From the NCBI RefSeq assembly GCF_010550675.1, contig NZ_JAAGOA010000017.1, forward strand, positions 111,973 through 172,169: DNA of 60,197 nt, in the 5' to 3' direction. Of the stretch, positions 12,132 to 21,430 are shown piece after piece (within the stretch, counting starts at the first letter, position 1; every line of letters begins with the position of its first letter). The translations under genes were made by a program, and so were the position numbers. The notes beneath the pieces were generated by a model. It saw only the letters and a program-made list of their open reading frames with translations, had not been told where the DNA came from and did not search any database. This stretch comes from Phytoactinopolyspora halotolerans. Its GTDB lineage: Bacteria; Actinomycetota; Actinomycetes; Jiangellales; Jiangellaceae.

Positions 12132-12770
12132 TGTCAGCGGGATGGTGGCGGTGATGGTGGTGCCGGTTCCGGGTGGGCTGTCGATGGTGAGGTGGCCGTC
12201 GACGCCGGAGAGGCGGTCGGCGAGTCCGGCGAGGCCGTGGCCCTTGCCGAGGTGGGCGCCGCCGCGGCCGTCGTCGCTGATCCAGAGGGTGAGCACGTCG
12301 TGGGTGAGATGCTCGCCCGGGTCGCCGTCGCTGTCACCCCACAACCACGACGTCGACGGCTCGACCGCCACTGTGACGTCGCATTGGGTGGCGTCGCTGT
12401 GTTTGGCGGCGTTGGTGAGGGATTCGGTGACGACGAAGTAGGCGGCGTTCTCGACTGAGGGTGGGAGTCGTTGGTCGTGGTCGAGGTGGATGTTGAGGGT
12501 GGTGGGGATGGGGCAGCGGGCGGCGGCTGCGGTGAGGGCGGCTTTGAGTCCGCGGTCGGTGAGGATGGGTGGGGCGATGCCGCGGGAGAGGGCGCGTAGT
12601 TCGGCGAGGGCTTCTTCGGTTTGTTTCAGGGCGCCTTCGACGAGGGGTGCGGCGGCGTCGGGGTCGTCGTTGAGGCGTCGTTGGGCGGATTGCAGGTCCA
12701 TGGTGAGGCGGACGAGGCGTTGTTGGGGGCCGTCGTGGATGTCGCGTTCGACCCGCCGCAACGTGTCCGC
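12076..12770 (-). repeat. Long direct repeat copy B (kinase module plus hairpin)
   Basis: Partner of 10706-11400. In gene orientation the identity begins at the codons for ADTLRRVERDIHDGP and runs through the stop and the whole hairpin. One edge therefore falls inside the gene and the other exactly at the hairpin base. Confidence 0.95.
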
Positions 12771-13520
12771 CTCGGCCTGGACGAACGCACTCCGGCTGCG
12801 GCTGAGCTCGTCGGCGCGGGCGCGCAAGGCGGCGTTCTCGTTGGTCAGCATCGTCCAGGCGATCGACGACTCGATGGTGGCGAGCGTGCGGGTCGCGTAC
12901 GGCAGAGTCACCAGGAACACGAGGGCGATGGCGGTGTTGAAGGCGACGTCGGCGGTGAACGAGTCCCAGCCGGTGATGAGCTCCAACAACCCGGTGTCCT
13001 CGTCGCTGCGCGGGATCGACCACGCCCACAGCGGGTAGGTCGCCCCCAGCGACAAGGCGGTCCAGACCATGGTGAACGACCAGGTGAACACCCGAATCGG
13101 AAGCATCAGCAGCCCGTGTCCGAAGTCGCGCCACAGCTGGGGGTCCCGCAGGTATCCGAAGATGCGACCGAATCCGCTGCCGGTAGGCGTGCGGTAGTAC
13201 GTCGGCCCCACCCGCCGGCCTTCCATCAGGCCGACCCGCGCGCGCTCGGCGGCGGCGAATCCGCGGGCGATCATCAACGTGGCCAGCAGAACGACGAATC
13301 CGAGGAACGCGAGGACGATGGTGCCGACGCCGAGCCAGAAGCCGACCATCAGCGATACGAAGGAGGCGACCCCGATCGGCAGCCCGGGCAGCAGGTAGCC
13401 GAGATCCCGGCCGACCTGCCTCCAACCGGAGCGGGGCCGCCCCGGATCGGGCTGATGCGATCCGGCGTATCCGGCAGTGGAGTCACCGTGATCGGCGGTC
13501 GATTGGTACGTGGTGTTCAC
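12126..13520 (-). CDS. HisKA_3-type sensor histidine kinase 2
   Basis: 464 residues. GTG 13520 overlaps the acyltransferase stop as GTGA and follows GAAGGAAAGG, so translation is coupled. Its N-terminal membrane part resembles kinase 1 (GWRQVGRDLGYLLPGLPIG versus GWSQVWRDLGFLLPGLPIA) but is longer, with an extra loop and span near 170-235. The phosphoacceptor is His262. Residues 251-464 equal residues 208-421 of kinase 1 except for one substitution. A common output pathway with different sensing parts is the simplest reading. Confidence 0.9.
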   Translation of the reverse strand: MNTTYQSTADHGDSTAGYAGSHQPDPGRPRSGWRQVGRDLGYLLPGLPIGVASFVSLMVGFWLGVGTIVLAFLGFVVLLATLMIARGFAAAERARVGLMEGRRVGPTYYRTPTGSGFGRIFGYLRDPQLWRDFGHGLLMLPIRVFTWSFTMVWTALSLGATYPLWAWSIPRSDEDTGLLELITGWDSFTADVAFNTAIALVFLVTLPYATRTLATIESSIAWTMLTNENAALRARADELSRSRSAFVQAEADTLRRVERDIHDGPQQRLVRLTMDLQSAQRRLNDDPDAAAPLVEGALKQTEEALAELRALSRGIAPPILTDRGLKAALTAAAARCPIPTTLNIHLDHDQRLPPSVENAAYFVVTESLTNAAKHSDATQCDVTVAVEPSTSWLWGDSDGDPGEHLTHDVLTLWISDDGRGGAHLGKGHGLAGLADRLSGVDGHLTIDSPPGTGTTITATIPLTP

Positions 13521-15019
13521 GCTTCTACCTTTCCTTCTTCGGCGCCGTCCGGCGAGCCGGTCAGCTGGCTTCGTGGAGGTGGGGTTATCCCCAGTACCCG
13601 GCGCGAGGTCCGCAGGAGCGCGACGCCGAGGGCGATCGCCAGCGCCGCCCCGACCGGTCCGGCCGGATGGGTGGCCATGGAGGGCGCGAACCCGTTGATC
13701 GTGAGCGCCAGCAGTCCCAGCCCGATCGATACGCTCGACGCGCGGACCCGCCAGCTGCCGGCGCCCGTGGCTCTGCCGGGACGACTCTCGATGCGGCCGA
13801 AGACCCGGACGAACACGGACAGGACAACGGTCAGGGTGGCCAGCCAGATCGGCATCGCGGAGCGCCAGTCCTCGCTGAGCAGCTCCGGCGTGGCCCAGCC
13901 GCGACCGACGACGGCGACACCGGCGACCAGGACCAGCGCAGGCATGTGCCAGACGTAGATGGTCATCAGCCGGCCGGAGAGGTAGTCGATGCCTCGGGCG
14001 ACGGGTCGGTTCGCCGCCCACGCCTCGATCACCGGTCGGCAGGCCAACGCGAGTCCCAGCTGGAAGGCGGTGATGGCGAGCAGCACTGCAGTGGGCGGGT
14101 TCATGTTGGAGACCGGCTCGCCGGGCATGCCGATCATGCTGGCCGGATACGGCCCGAGGGCGACGGCGATCGCCGCGACGGCGAGCCCGACGGCGGACAC
14201 GGTCAGCGCGCGCCGTCCGCGGAGTCGGCCGAGCGAGCCGGCCGCATAGGCGATGCCCAGCTGGTAGACGGTGGCCCACACGGCCAGGATGTTCAGGTAG
14301 CCGATCGGTTCCGCGCCGTCGAAAGCCCCGAACCGGAGCGTGTCCACCACGACGGCGGTGGTCGCCATCGGTAGCAGCTCCGCCCCGCCGAAGCGGCGGT
14401 GAAGCCGGGCCAGCACCGGCGTCAGCGCCGTGACGAGGACGTAGAGCGCGAGAAACCACAGCAGCCGACCGGCCAGCCGGGACGCCAGATCCACGGGTTG
14501 GGCGGGCATCCCGAGGGCGAGCAGGAGGTGCGGCAGCGGCAGCCAGACGGCGATGAGCGGGATCACCGGCAGTGCCAGCCGGCGTAGCCGATCGGCGAGC
14601 CAGTGTGGTTGACGTTCGGTGCCGTCCTCGCGGCCGCCCGCCGAGTGCGGGTGCCGACGGCGTCTGCCCAGGCTGTACAGGGCCGCGGCGCCCCCGGCGA
14701 AGAACACCAGCGGCATCACCTGGCTGACCCAGGTGACGACCCATGCTCCCGGCGTCGCCAGCGCGTTGCCGGCGACGAGGACACCGTCGTCGTACGAGAG
14801 AGCGGGCATCAACCAGTGCTGCACGACGACGAGCACGATCGCGGACACCCGCAGCACGTCGACGAATCGATCGCGGCTGCGGGCGGTTCCGGCGCTCTGG
14901 GCGGCGGCCGACGTGCGGGCCAGGCCCGCGGTGGCGACCGAGGTGCGGGTCCCGCCCGCGGCGGGCCGCGCGGAACTGACCGTCTGCGGCCGGGCAGGTA
15001 TATCCGGTGCGGTGAGCAT
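13517..15019 (-). CDS. Membrane acyltransferase family 3 protein
   Basis: About 500 residues with ten or so hydrophobic segments. The opening RDRFVDVLRVSAIVLVVVQHW is the usual N-terminal signature of OafA/acyltransferase-3 enzymes, which move acyl groups onto cell-surface sugars or lipids. A Tyr/Trp/His-rich motif (IYVWHMPALVLV) lies near the C-terminus. ATG 15019 was chosen; GTG 15097 would add 26 residues of low-complexity sequence. It forms a coupled pair with kinase 2, so envelope modification and sensing may be linked. The acyl acceptor is unknown. Confidence 0.88.
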   Translation of the reverse strand: MLTAPDIPARPQTVSSARPAAGGTRTSVATAGLARTSAAAQSAGTARSRDRFVDVLRVSAIVLVVVQHWLMPALSYDDGVLVAGNALATPGAWVVTWVSQVMPLVFFAGGAAALYSLGRRRRHPHSAGGREDGTERQPHWLADRLRRLALPVIPLIAVWLPLPHLLLALGMPAQPVDLASRLAGRLLWFLALYVLVTALTPVLARLHRRFGGAELLPMATTAVVVDTLRFGAFDGAEPIGYLNILAVWATVYQLGIAYAAGSLGRLRGRRALTVSAVGLAVAAIAVALGPYPASMIGMPGEPVSNMNPPTAVLLAITAFQLGLALACRPVIEAWAANRPVARGIDYLSGRLMTIYVWHMPALVLVAGVAVVGRGWATPELLSEDWRSAMPIWLATLTVVLSVFVRVFGRIESRPGRATGAGSWRVRASSVSIGLGLLALTINGFAPSMATHPAGPVGAALAIALGVALLRTSRRVLGITPPPRSQLTGSPDGAEEGKVEA

Positions 15020-15101
15020 GCCTCTAGCTTCGTGACCAGCGGCGTCGTAGACATCGTGGTCAGCTGGCGTCTTCGGCGTGGAGGTAGCTCGCGGCACGGA
15101 C

Positions 15102-15117
15102 GTAGGGCTGGCCCTAC
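15102..15117. promoter_or_regulatory. Inverted repeat upstream of acyltransferase-kinase operon
   Basis: GTAGGGC (15102-15108) and GCCCTAC (15111-15117) form a perfect 7-bp inverted repeat with a 2-nt centre, in the 130-nt region upstream of the acyltransferase gene. Its size and position suit a dimeric regulator such as a NarL-type protein. The regulator at 8802-9446 is one candidate, by proximity only. Confidence 0.4.
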
Positions 15118-15151
15118 CTAGGCCGGAAAAGCGCAGCTCACGCGGTGGTGG

Positions 15152-16150
15152 CTACTCGGTCTCCATTGCTCCGACACGCTGCGCACTCCAGTGCTGCGTC
15201 ACCGAGCCCTCGACGGCGTCTTCCGACTCCTCGTCCCGGTCGGACTTCACCTCGGAGTCGGAGCTCATCAGCCAACCTCGTGAGCCCGCGCTGATCTGCC
15301 CGGGCTCGTTCCACGGCGACCACACCTCGAGCGTCTCGTCGGTGACGTGGACGTTCTCATTGATGTAGGCGAGCGAGACGGTGATCGGGATGCCGGCGCC
15401 CTGGTCCTCGTCCACCCAGTCGATGTGAATCTGTCCGGTGGCCTCGTCCACGTGGCCGGCGATCTCGCCGGAGCGGATGGGCTGGTCGTCCTCATATTTG
15501 CCGTTGACGCCGACGATGCCGCTGATGCTCGTGTTGCCGCCGGCTTTGGCGGCGTCGATCGCGGCCTTGGCGAGTCCGAGCGATCCCCCGGGGAGGATGT
15601 CCACCACCCCTTTGGTGAAGTCCTTCGCCACGTTGATCCGCGCGTTGAGCCCGGCGGCATCGAACGTGGGCTGGTACACCGCGTGTGCATGTCCGGACAC
15701 GGCGCCTTCCTCGTCGATGGTGAACCAGAAGTCGGCGCGCGTGGTGTAGCCGATGCGGACGTCGTTGTCGCCACGCTGCATCGTGGTGAAGGAGCTTCCG
15801 GTCCACAGGCCGGACAGGGCGGCGAGCTCGTCGTCCGGCTGCGGGAGCTGCTCCGGATCGTGGTCGGGTGAGCCGTCGTCCTCGTCGCCGTCGTCGTCCT
15901 CCGGCTCGTCGACTTCCGGCTCCGTGCCGGCGGGTGGCCGTGGGTCGTCCTCCGGGGTGGGGTCTTGCGGATTGCTCGGCGGGCGCGGGTCGTCCTCCGG
16001 GACCGGGTCCCGTGCGCCCGCCTCGTCGGATGCGAGCGGGAGAGCGCCGAGCCCCCACGCGGCGCCGGCCGCCACCACCAGAGTCAGCACCGCGGCTGCG
16101 ACAAGCCCAACCAGCCGGCGATTGCGCCAGGTGCCGATGTTCGCGTTCAT
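15152..16150 (-). CDS. Membrane-anchored or secreted protein with acidic Pro-rich linker, unknown function
   Basis: 332 residues. A basic start (RNRRL) and a single hydrophobic segment at about 12-35 form a signal anchor. Residues 45-105 are a low-complexity linker rich in Asp, Glu and Pro, with a repeated PEDDPRPP. The rest looks globular (LSGLWTGSSF, FWFTIDEEGAVSGHAHAVY), resembling a lipocalin-like or immunoglobulin-like extracytoplasmic domain, but no family was recognised. It is on the same strand as the acyltransferase/kinase operon and could head that transcript. Confidence 0.7.
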   Translation of the reverse strand: MNANIGTWRNRRLVGLVAAAVLTLVVAAGAAWGLGALPLASDEAGARDPVPEDDPRPPSNPQDPTPEDDPRPPAGTEPEVDEPEDDDGDEDDGSPDHDPEQLPQPDDELAALSGLWTGSSFTTMQRGDNDVRIGYTTRADFWFTIDEEGAVSGHAHAVYQPTFDAAGLNARINVAKDFTKGVVDILPGGSLGLAKAAIDAAKAGGNTSISGIVGVNGKYEDDQPIRSGEIAGHVDEATGQIHIDWVDEDQGAGIPITVSLAYINENVHVTDETLEVWSPWNEPGQISAGSRGWLMSSDSEVKSDRDEESEDAVEGSVTQHWSAQRVGAMETE

Positions 16151-16252
16151 GATCCTCCCCGTAGACAGGTGTCCTGATGCTGGTCACGCTAGGTGCACCC
16201 GGTAAAGACCCGGTTGGTTCGCAGCTCGTGCCGCTCACATAGGCTCGGGCGC

Positions 16253-19108
16253 GTGATCTTTCGCGTGCTCGGCCCGGTCGAGGCCGTCCACGATGGATCG
16301 TCGCTATCGCTCGGGGCGCCGAAACAGCGGTGCGTGCTCGCGGCGCTGGTGCTCGATGTGGGCCACGTCGTATCGGTGGACCGGTTGTGCGAAGCCGTCT
16401 GGGGAAGCGAACCGCCGGCCGCGGCGCGGAAAGCGCTGCAGGTCTACGTCTCCAATCTGCGCCGCGCCCTTCAACCCATCCCGGACGTCGCGATCACCAG
16501 CCATCCCGACGGCTACCGTCTCGACACCGGCCCCGCGAACGTGGATGTGCACCTGTTCCGTGAGCTGGTCACGAGGGCGTCGTCGGCGCTGCGACCGGCC
16601 GAGACGCGCGAACTGCTGCACAAGGCGACCCGGCTCTGGCGCGGCGAGATTCTGTCCGGGATCGGCGAGTGCCCGCTCCGCGACCGCTACGCACCGGCGC
16701 TTCACGAAGAATGCCTGCGGACCCTCGAGCAGCGTGCCGCGGCCGATCTGGCGGCGGGTGCGGGCGCGGACCTCGTCTCCGAGCTGCTCGTCCTGGTCGG
16801 TGACAACCCGCTCCGGGAGACCGCGCACGGGTTGTTGATGCGAGCGCTGGACCAGTCGGGGCGGCGCAGCGAAGCACTGGGTGTCTTCCGCGACCTCCGG
16901 CGACGGCTGGTCGACGAACTCGGCGTGGAACCGGGGCAACAGGTGGCGCGGCTCCATCAGGTGCTCCTCGAGGCCGAGGACGCGGAGGCCTCCGGGCGTG
17001 CGGGCGGACCGGACGGCGTCGCGACGGCGCCACGTGTGCCCGGCCCGCGCCCGGTAGCCGTCCCCGCCCAGTTGCCGCCGGACGTACCCGACTTCGCCGG
17101 TCGCGCGGGCGAGATCGAGCGGATGGTGACGGTGCTGACCCGGACGCGCTCCGAGCTCGCCGTGATCGGGTTGACCGGACCGGGCGGGGCGGGCAAGACA
17201 GCCCTGGCCGTGCGGGCGGCACATCAGGCACGCGCGCACTTCCCGGACGGCCAGTTGTTCGCTGATCTTCGCGGTTCCCGAGACACGCCGGCCGAACCGG
17301 GCGACGTGCTCGCCGCCTTCCTGCGCGCTCTGGGCGTCGAGCCGGACCAGCTGCCGGCGGACGTCGGCGACCGCTCCGGTATGTTCCGTACGCTGCTCGC
17401 CGGGCGCCGGGTGCTGCTGGTTCTCGATGACGCATCGGGGGCGCTCCAGGTCCAGCCGCTGCTTCCCGGCGAGGCGGGGTGCGCGGTGGTGGTGACCGCA
17501 CGCTCCCGGCTGTTCCTGGCCGGATCCACGGTCGTCGCGTTGGAGGAGCTCTCCGGCGCCGAGGCGAGTGAGCTGCTGGCGTCGACCGTGGGACCGGAGC
17601 GGGTGGCGGCCGAACCCGCGGCCGCGGACGCGATCGTGGACGCCTGCGGACGGCTGCCGCTCGCATTGCGGATCGCCGGCAGCCGGCTCGCCACGCGGAC
17701 CGATCGCAGCCTGGCCGAGTACGCCGATCGGTTGGCATCGGCTCGCGTCCTGGATGAGCTCAACCTGGGCGACGTCGGGGTGCGTAACAGCCTGATGCTC
17801 AGTTATCAGCAGCTGGACGAGGCCGAAGCACGGACGTTCAGGTTGCTGGCGGCCGCGGAGGTGTCGGCGCTCTCGGTGCCCGCGCTCGCCTGCATGCTCG
17901 GCGCCGACGACGAGCATGCCCGCGGCCTGGCCGGTGCGCTCGTCGACCTGCATCTGCTGGCGGAGCCGGTCGCGGGCCGGTTCCGGCTCCACGACCTGCT
18001 GCGGGTGCTGGCCCGCGAGCTTTCCGAGGAGGCCGATCCGCGCACGGAGCGGGAGAAGGCCGTACACGCTCTGTTCGTGCATCTGGCCACGACCGCGGTG
18101 ACGGCGGTGCGGGCGATGATGCCGGCTCTCGGAGGAGCCGACCTGGATCTGGAACGTCCTGCGCGGACGCTGGAGTTCGCCGATGCGGGATCCGCCACGG
18201 ACTGGCTCAGCCGGGAACACACCAACGTCACGGCAGTGAGTCTGCACATCCTTCGGCAACCGGATCCGCCGCTCTACGCCCTCGCCCAATTGACGAACTA
18301 CCTGGGCAATTACGCCGAGACCGGCGCATACTGGTCCGGTTGGCAGGAGCTGAGTTCGCAACTGTTGGAACGCGCCGTCGCGGCGGGCGACATCCGAGCC
18401 GAGATGCTGGTGCGGATGTGTGCGGGCGGTTCCGCGCTGCGCCATGGCGACCCGAAGGTGGCGATCGATCATCTCGGCCGGTTCACCGATCACTGCCGGG
18501 CGCACGCCGAGCACACCAGGCTGGGGCGCGGATTGACCATGCTGGCGCTGGCACACCTGGCCGTGGACGACTACGACGAGGCCTTCCGTTGCCTACGCCA
18601 GGCGCTGAATGCCCATCGCCGCGGCGGCAACCGCCGGAGTTACGCCACCACGTGCGGGCATCTCGCGGAGCTGTACCAGCGCATGGGCCCGTACCAGGAG
18701 GCGGCCAGGCAGGCGGAGACGGCGATCGAGGTGTGGCGCGAACTGGGCGGCGCGGACGCGTACCTTGGCGCGGATTCGTACAAGAATCTCGGCTTCGCCT
18801 GTGCGGAGCTGGGCCGGCTCGAGGAGGCGATCGAATGGTGCGAGACGTCCATGCGGCTCGCCGACGAGGTCGGCTACACCCTGGGGCGTCGTCCGTTGCT
18901 GGCGGTGCTCGCCCGCGCATGCCGCGACGCCGGCCGGCTGGCCCGCGCGGCCGGCTACTTCGAGCAGGCCCTGGCCGAACCGGATGATCCGCGCGAGCGT
19001 CCGACTGCCTCCACCGCCACCGAGACCCTGCATGCGGAGCTCAGCGACGTGCTCACCCGGATGGGCCGGCCGGAACACGCCGCTGCGTCGCTGCGGCGCG
19101 CGTCGTAG
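16253..19108 (+). CDS. AfsR/SARP-type regulator with BTAD, NB-ARC and TPR domains
   Basis: 951 residues from GTG 16253, where the DNA-binding domain begins (IFRVLGPVEAVHDG). Order: OmpR-like winged helix 1-90, BTAD domain about 95-245, NB-ARC ATPase with P-loop Lys315 (GPGGAGKTAL) and LLVLDDASG, then TPR-like helices from about 640 to the end. This is the architecture of AfsR-like activators of secondary metabolism or stress genes. No biosynthetic gene cluster adjoins it, so its targets are not evident. No Shine-Dalgarno is seen, so a leaderless or weakly initiated message is possible. Confidence 0.92.
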   Translation: MIFRVLGPVEAVHDGSSLSLGAPKQRCVLAALVLDVGHVVSVDRLCEAVWGSEPPAAARKALQVYVSNLRRALQPIPDVAITSHPDGYRLDTGPANVDVHLFRELVTRASSALRPAETRELLHKATRLWRGEILSGIGECPLRDRYAPALHEECLRTLEQRAAADLAAGAGADLVSELLVLVGDNPLRETAHGLLMRALDQSGRRSEALGVFRDLRRRLVDELGVEPGQQVARLHQVLLEAEDAEASGRAGGPDGVATAPRVPGPRPVAVPAQLPPDVPDFAGRAGEIERMVTVLTRTRSELAVIGLTGPGGAGKTALAVRAAHQARAHFPDGQLFADLRGSRDTPAEPGDVLAAFLRALGVEPDQLPADVGDRSGMFRTLLAGRRVLLVLDDASGALQVQPLLPGEAGCAVVVTARSRLFLAGSTVVALEELSGAEASELLASTVGPERVAAEPAAADAIVDACGRLPLALRIAGSRLATRTDRSLAEYADRLASARVLDELNLGDVGVRNSLMLSYQQLDEAEARTFRLLAAAEVSALSVPALACMLGADDEHARGLAGALVDLHLLAEPVAGRFRLHDLLRVLARELSEEADPRTEREKAVHALFVHLATTAVTAVRAMMPALGGADLDLERPARTLEFADAGSATDWLSREHTNVTAVSLHILRQPDPPLYALAQLTNYLGNYAETGAYWSGWQELSSQLLERAVAAGDIRAEMLVRMCAGGSALRHGDPKVAIDHLGRFTDHCRAHAEHTRLGRGLTMLALAHLAVDDYDEAFRCLRQALNAHRRGGNRRSYATTCGHLAELYQRMGPYQEAARQAETAIEVWRELGGADAYLGADSYKNLGFACAELGRLEEAIEWCETSMRLADEVGYTLGRRPLLAVLARACRDAGRLARAAGYFEQALAEPDDPRERPTASTATETLHAELSDVLTRMGRPEHAAASLRRAS

Positions 19109-19140
19109 GCGCGGCGGTAGCGGGGATCGCCGCTGAGAGG

Positions 19141-19221
19141 ACGGCAGCGCGCACCCGCGGTGACCCGACGGCAGCGGGCACCCGCGGTGACGCGACGGCA
19201 GTGGGATCGGGCGGTGAAAGC
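19141..19221 (+). repeat. 27-bp tandem repeat, three units
   Basis: Units start at 19141, 19168 and 19195, each beginning ACGGCAG and containing a CGGTGA core. The third is diverged. They lie in the 213-nt gap between the SARP gene and gatC, upstream of the gatC promoter region. Function unknown. Confidence 0.8.
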
Positions 19222-19321
19222 ATGACGGCGGTGGCGTAGGATCGGCAGCGACCCTTTCCCCGGGCGTTTCACCTCACCAGAGCGCCGGAGTCAGCCACGA
19301 CGACGGAGGAGTAGCGCGTTC

Positions 19322-19621
19322 ATGCCCTCGATCAGCCGCGACGAGGTCGCCCATCTGGCGCGGCTCGCTCGCCTCGACCTCGAGCCTGCCGAGCTCGACC
19401 ACCTGGCCGGTCAGCTCGACCAGATCATCAGCGCCGTTGCGCAGGTCTCCGAGGTCGCGGCCGACGATATTCCACCCACGTCGCACGCGCTGCCGATGAC
19501 CAACGCGTTCCGCGCCGACGAGCCCCGGCCGAGCCTGTCCGCGGAGGCCGCACTGGCGCAGGCGCCGGAGGCGGAAGACGGCCGGTTCCGGGTGCCGCAG
19601 ATCTTGGGAGAGGAACAGTGA
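19322..19621 (+). CDS. gatC: Asp/Glu-tRNA amidotransferase subunit C
   Basis: The small subunit of GatCAB, which stabilises GatA and converts Glu-tRNA(Gln) or Asp-tRNA(Asn) to the amide form. The protein is 99 residues, the usual length, with the conserved start [17 protein letters not shown] and the [21 protein letters not shown] region. ATG 19322 has GGAGGAG about 10 nt upstream. Its TGA overlaps the GTG start of gatA. Confidence 0.95.
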   Translation: MPSISRDEVAHLARLARLDLEPAELDHLAGQLDQIISAVAQVSEVAADDIPPTSHALPMTNAFRADEPRPSLSAEAALAQAPEAEDGRFRVPQILGEEQ

Positions 19622-21144
19622 CGGAGTCGAGCCTGTTCAAACGGACCGCTGCCGAACTCGCCGAGGCCGTCGCGGCCGGCGAGGTGAGCGCGGTCGAGGT
19701 GACCGGGGCGCATCTGGACCGGATCGCGGCGGTCGACGACGCGGAGACCGGGGTCCACGCGTTCCTGCATGTCAACCGCGAACAAGCCCTGGCCGCCGCC
19801 GGCGAGGTGGACGCGAAACGCGCCGCTGGCGAGCAGCTCGGGCCGCTGGCCGGCGTGCCGCTGGCGCTGAAGGACGTCATCACCACCGCGGACATGCCGA
19901 CCACGGCAGGGTCGAAGATCCTCGAGGGATGGCAGCCTCCGTACGACGCGACCATCACCCGCCGGATGCGCGAGGCCGGCATCATCATCCTGGGTAAGAC
20001 CAACATGGACGAGTTCGCGATGGGCTCGTCCACCGAGAACTCGGCGTTCGGCCCGACCCGCAACCCGTGGGACCTCGACCGCATCCCGGGCGGATCCGGG
20101 GGTGGCTCGTCCGCCGCGCTCGCGTCGTTCCAGGCGCCGCTGGCCATCGGCACCGACACCGGCGGTTCGATCCGGCAGCCGGCCGCGGTGACCGGTACCG
20201 TCGGCGTCAAGCCCACGTATGGCGGAGTGAGCCGGTACGGCCTGATCGCCTGTGCGTCCAGCCTGGACCAGGCGGGTCCGTGCGCCCGCACCGTGCTCGA
20301 CGCCGCGCTGCTGCACAGTGTCATCGGCGGGTACGACCCGCTGGACGCGACCAGCATCCAGCAGCCGGTGCCGGACGTGGTGGCGGCGGCTCGCCGGGGG
20401 GCCGACGGTGACCTGTCCGGCATGCGGATCGGCGTCGTGAAGGAGCTCGGTGGCGAGGGCTACCAGGCTGGCGTCGAACGGCGATTCGGTGAGGCGGTCG
20501 AGGTGCTCGGCAAGCTCGGCGCCGAGGTGGTCGAGGTGTCCTGCCCGCACTTCGACTACGCGCTGCCGGCGTATTACCTGATCCTGCCGAGTGAGGTCTC
20601 CTCCAACCTGGCCCGCTTCGACGCGATGCGCTACGGGCTGCGGGTGGGCGACGACGGCTCGCGCAGTGCCGAGGAGGTCATGAACGCCACCCGCGGTGCC
20701 GGATTCGGCGCCGAGGCGAAGCGGCGGATCATTCTCGGAACCTATGCGCTGTCCTCCGGCTACTACGACGCCTACTACGGCCAGGCGCAGAAGGTGCGTA
20801 CGCTCGTCACCCGGGACTTCGAGGCCGCCTTCGAACAGGTCGACGTGCTGGTCTCGCCCACGACGCCGACCACGGCGTTCCCGATCGGGGAGAAGGTGGA
20901 CGACCCACTGGCCATGTACAAGAACGACCTGTGCACCATCCCCAGTAATCTTGCCGGCAACGCGTCGGCGTCGTTCCCGTGCGGCCTGGCCGAGGAGGAC
21001 GGCATGCCGGTCGGCCTGCATGTGATGGCGCCGGTGCTCGCCGACGACCGGCTCTACCGGATCGGTGCGGCGCTGGAGCAGGCGCTGGTCTCCGAGTGGG
21101 GTGGCCCATTGCTGGACAAGGTCCCGGAGCTGGAGACGGCGTGA
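19618..21144 (+). CDS. gatA: Asp/Glu-tRNA amidotransferase subunit A
   Basis: The amidase subunit, releasing ammonia from glutamine for transamidation. 508 residues with the amidase-signature triad Lys85 (LALKDVITT), Ser160 (GGSGGGSS) and nucleophile Ser184 ([10 protein letters not shown]). GTG 19618 overlaps the gatC stop by 4 nt (GTGA). It is followed by a small gene before gatB. Confidence 0.96.
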   Translation: MTESSLFKRTAAELAEAVAAGEVSAVEVTGAHLDRIAAVDDAETGVHAFLHVNREQALAAAGEVDAKRAAGEQLGPLAGVPLALKDVITTADMPTTAGSKILEGWQPPYDATITRRMREAGIIILGKTNMDEFAMGSSTENSAFGPTRNPWDLDRIPGGSGGGSSAALASFQAPLAIGTDTGGSIRQPAAVTGTVGVKPTYGGVSRYGLIACASSLDQAGPCARTVLDAALLHSVIGGYDPLDATSIQQPVPDVVAAARRGADGDLSGMRIGVVKELGGEGYQAGVERRFGEAVEVLGKLGAEVVEVSCPHFDYALPAYYLILPSEVSSNLARFDAMRYGLRVGDDGSRSAEEVMNATRGAGFGAEAKRRIILGTYALSSGYYDAYYGQAQKVRTLVTRDFEAAFEQVDVLVSPTTPTTAFPIGEKVDDPLAMYKNDLCTIPSNLAGNASASFPCGLAEEDGMPVGLHVMAPVLADDRLYRIGAALEQALVSEWGGPLLDKVPELETA

Positions 21145-21199
21145 TCCGCATCGCGTACGCAGCAACGGGTAGGGAACCGGGTGACGAGGACATTCTGAG

Positions 21200-21430
21200 G
21201 TGAGTGGTATGAACGGCAAGCAGGTCATCAAGGTTGTGGGCAGCGCGTTCGGCGCCTTCTCGGCGTTGCGGGCGTTCTCGAAGGCGCGTCATGAGGGCGA
21301 CAGGCTCAAGATGCTGGACGCGGGCCTCAGCGTCGCGTCGGTGGCGGTCACCGTCGCGATCATCGTCCGGGAGATCCGGGAGGGCGACGACCACTCGCGG
21401 ATCGTCGAGCTCGAGGACCGGGAGGGCTGA
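21200..21430 (+). CDS. Small membrane protein between gatA and gatB
   Basis: 76 residues (67 if the ATG at 21209 is used; GAGG precedes it at good spacing). One hydrophobic stretch at about 43-60 ([14 protein letters not shown]) follows a basic segment and precedes an acidic tail. The stop TGA shares its A with the gatB ATG, so it is in the operon and coupled to gatB. No known Gat subunit looks like this, and the function is unknown. Confidence 0.7.
   Translation: MSGMNGKQVIKVVGSAFGAFSALRAFSKARHEGDRLKMLDAGLSVASVAVTVAIIVREIREGDDHSRIVELEDREG

Noticed and set aside
16304-18556. 750-codon reverse ORF opposite the SARP gene
   Set aside because: Composition is dominated by Arg, Gln and His, with no start site or family features. 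The forward frame carries clear P-loop and TPR motifs.
19141-19221. CRISPR-like spacing of the 27-bp repeats
   Set aside because: The units are directly adjacent with no spacers and no cas genes are present.
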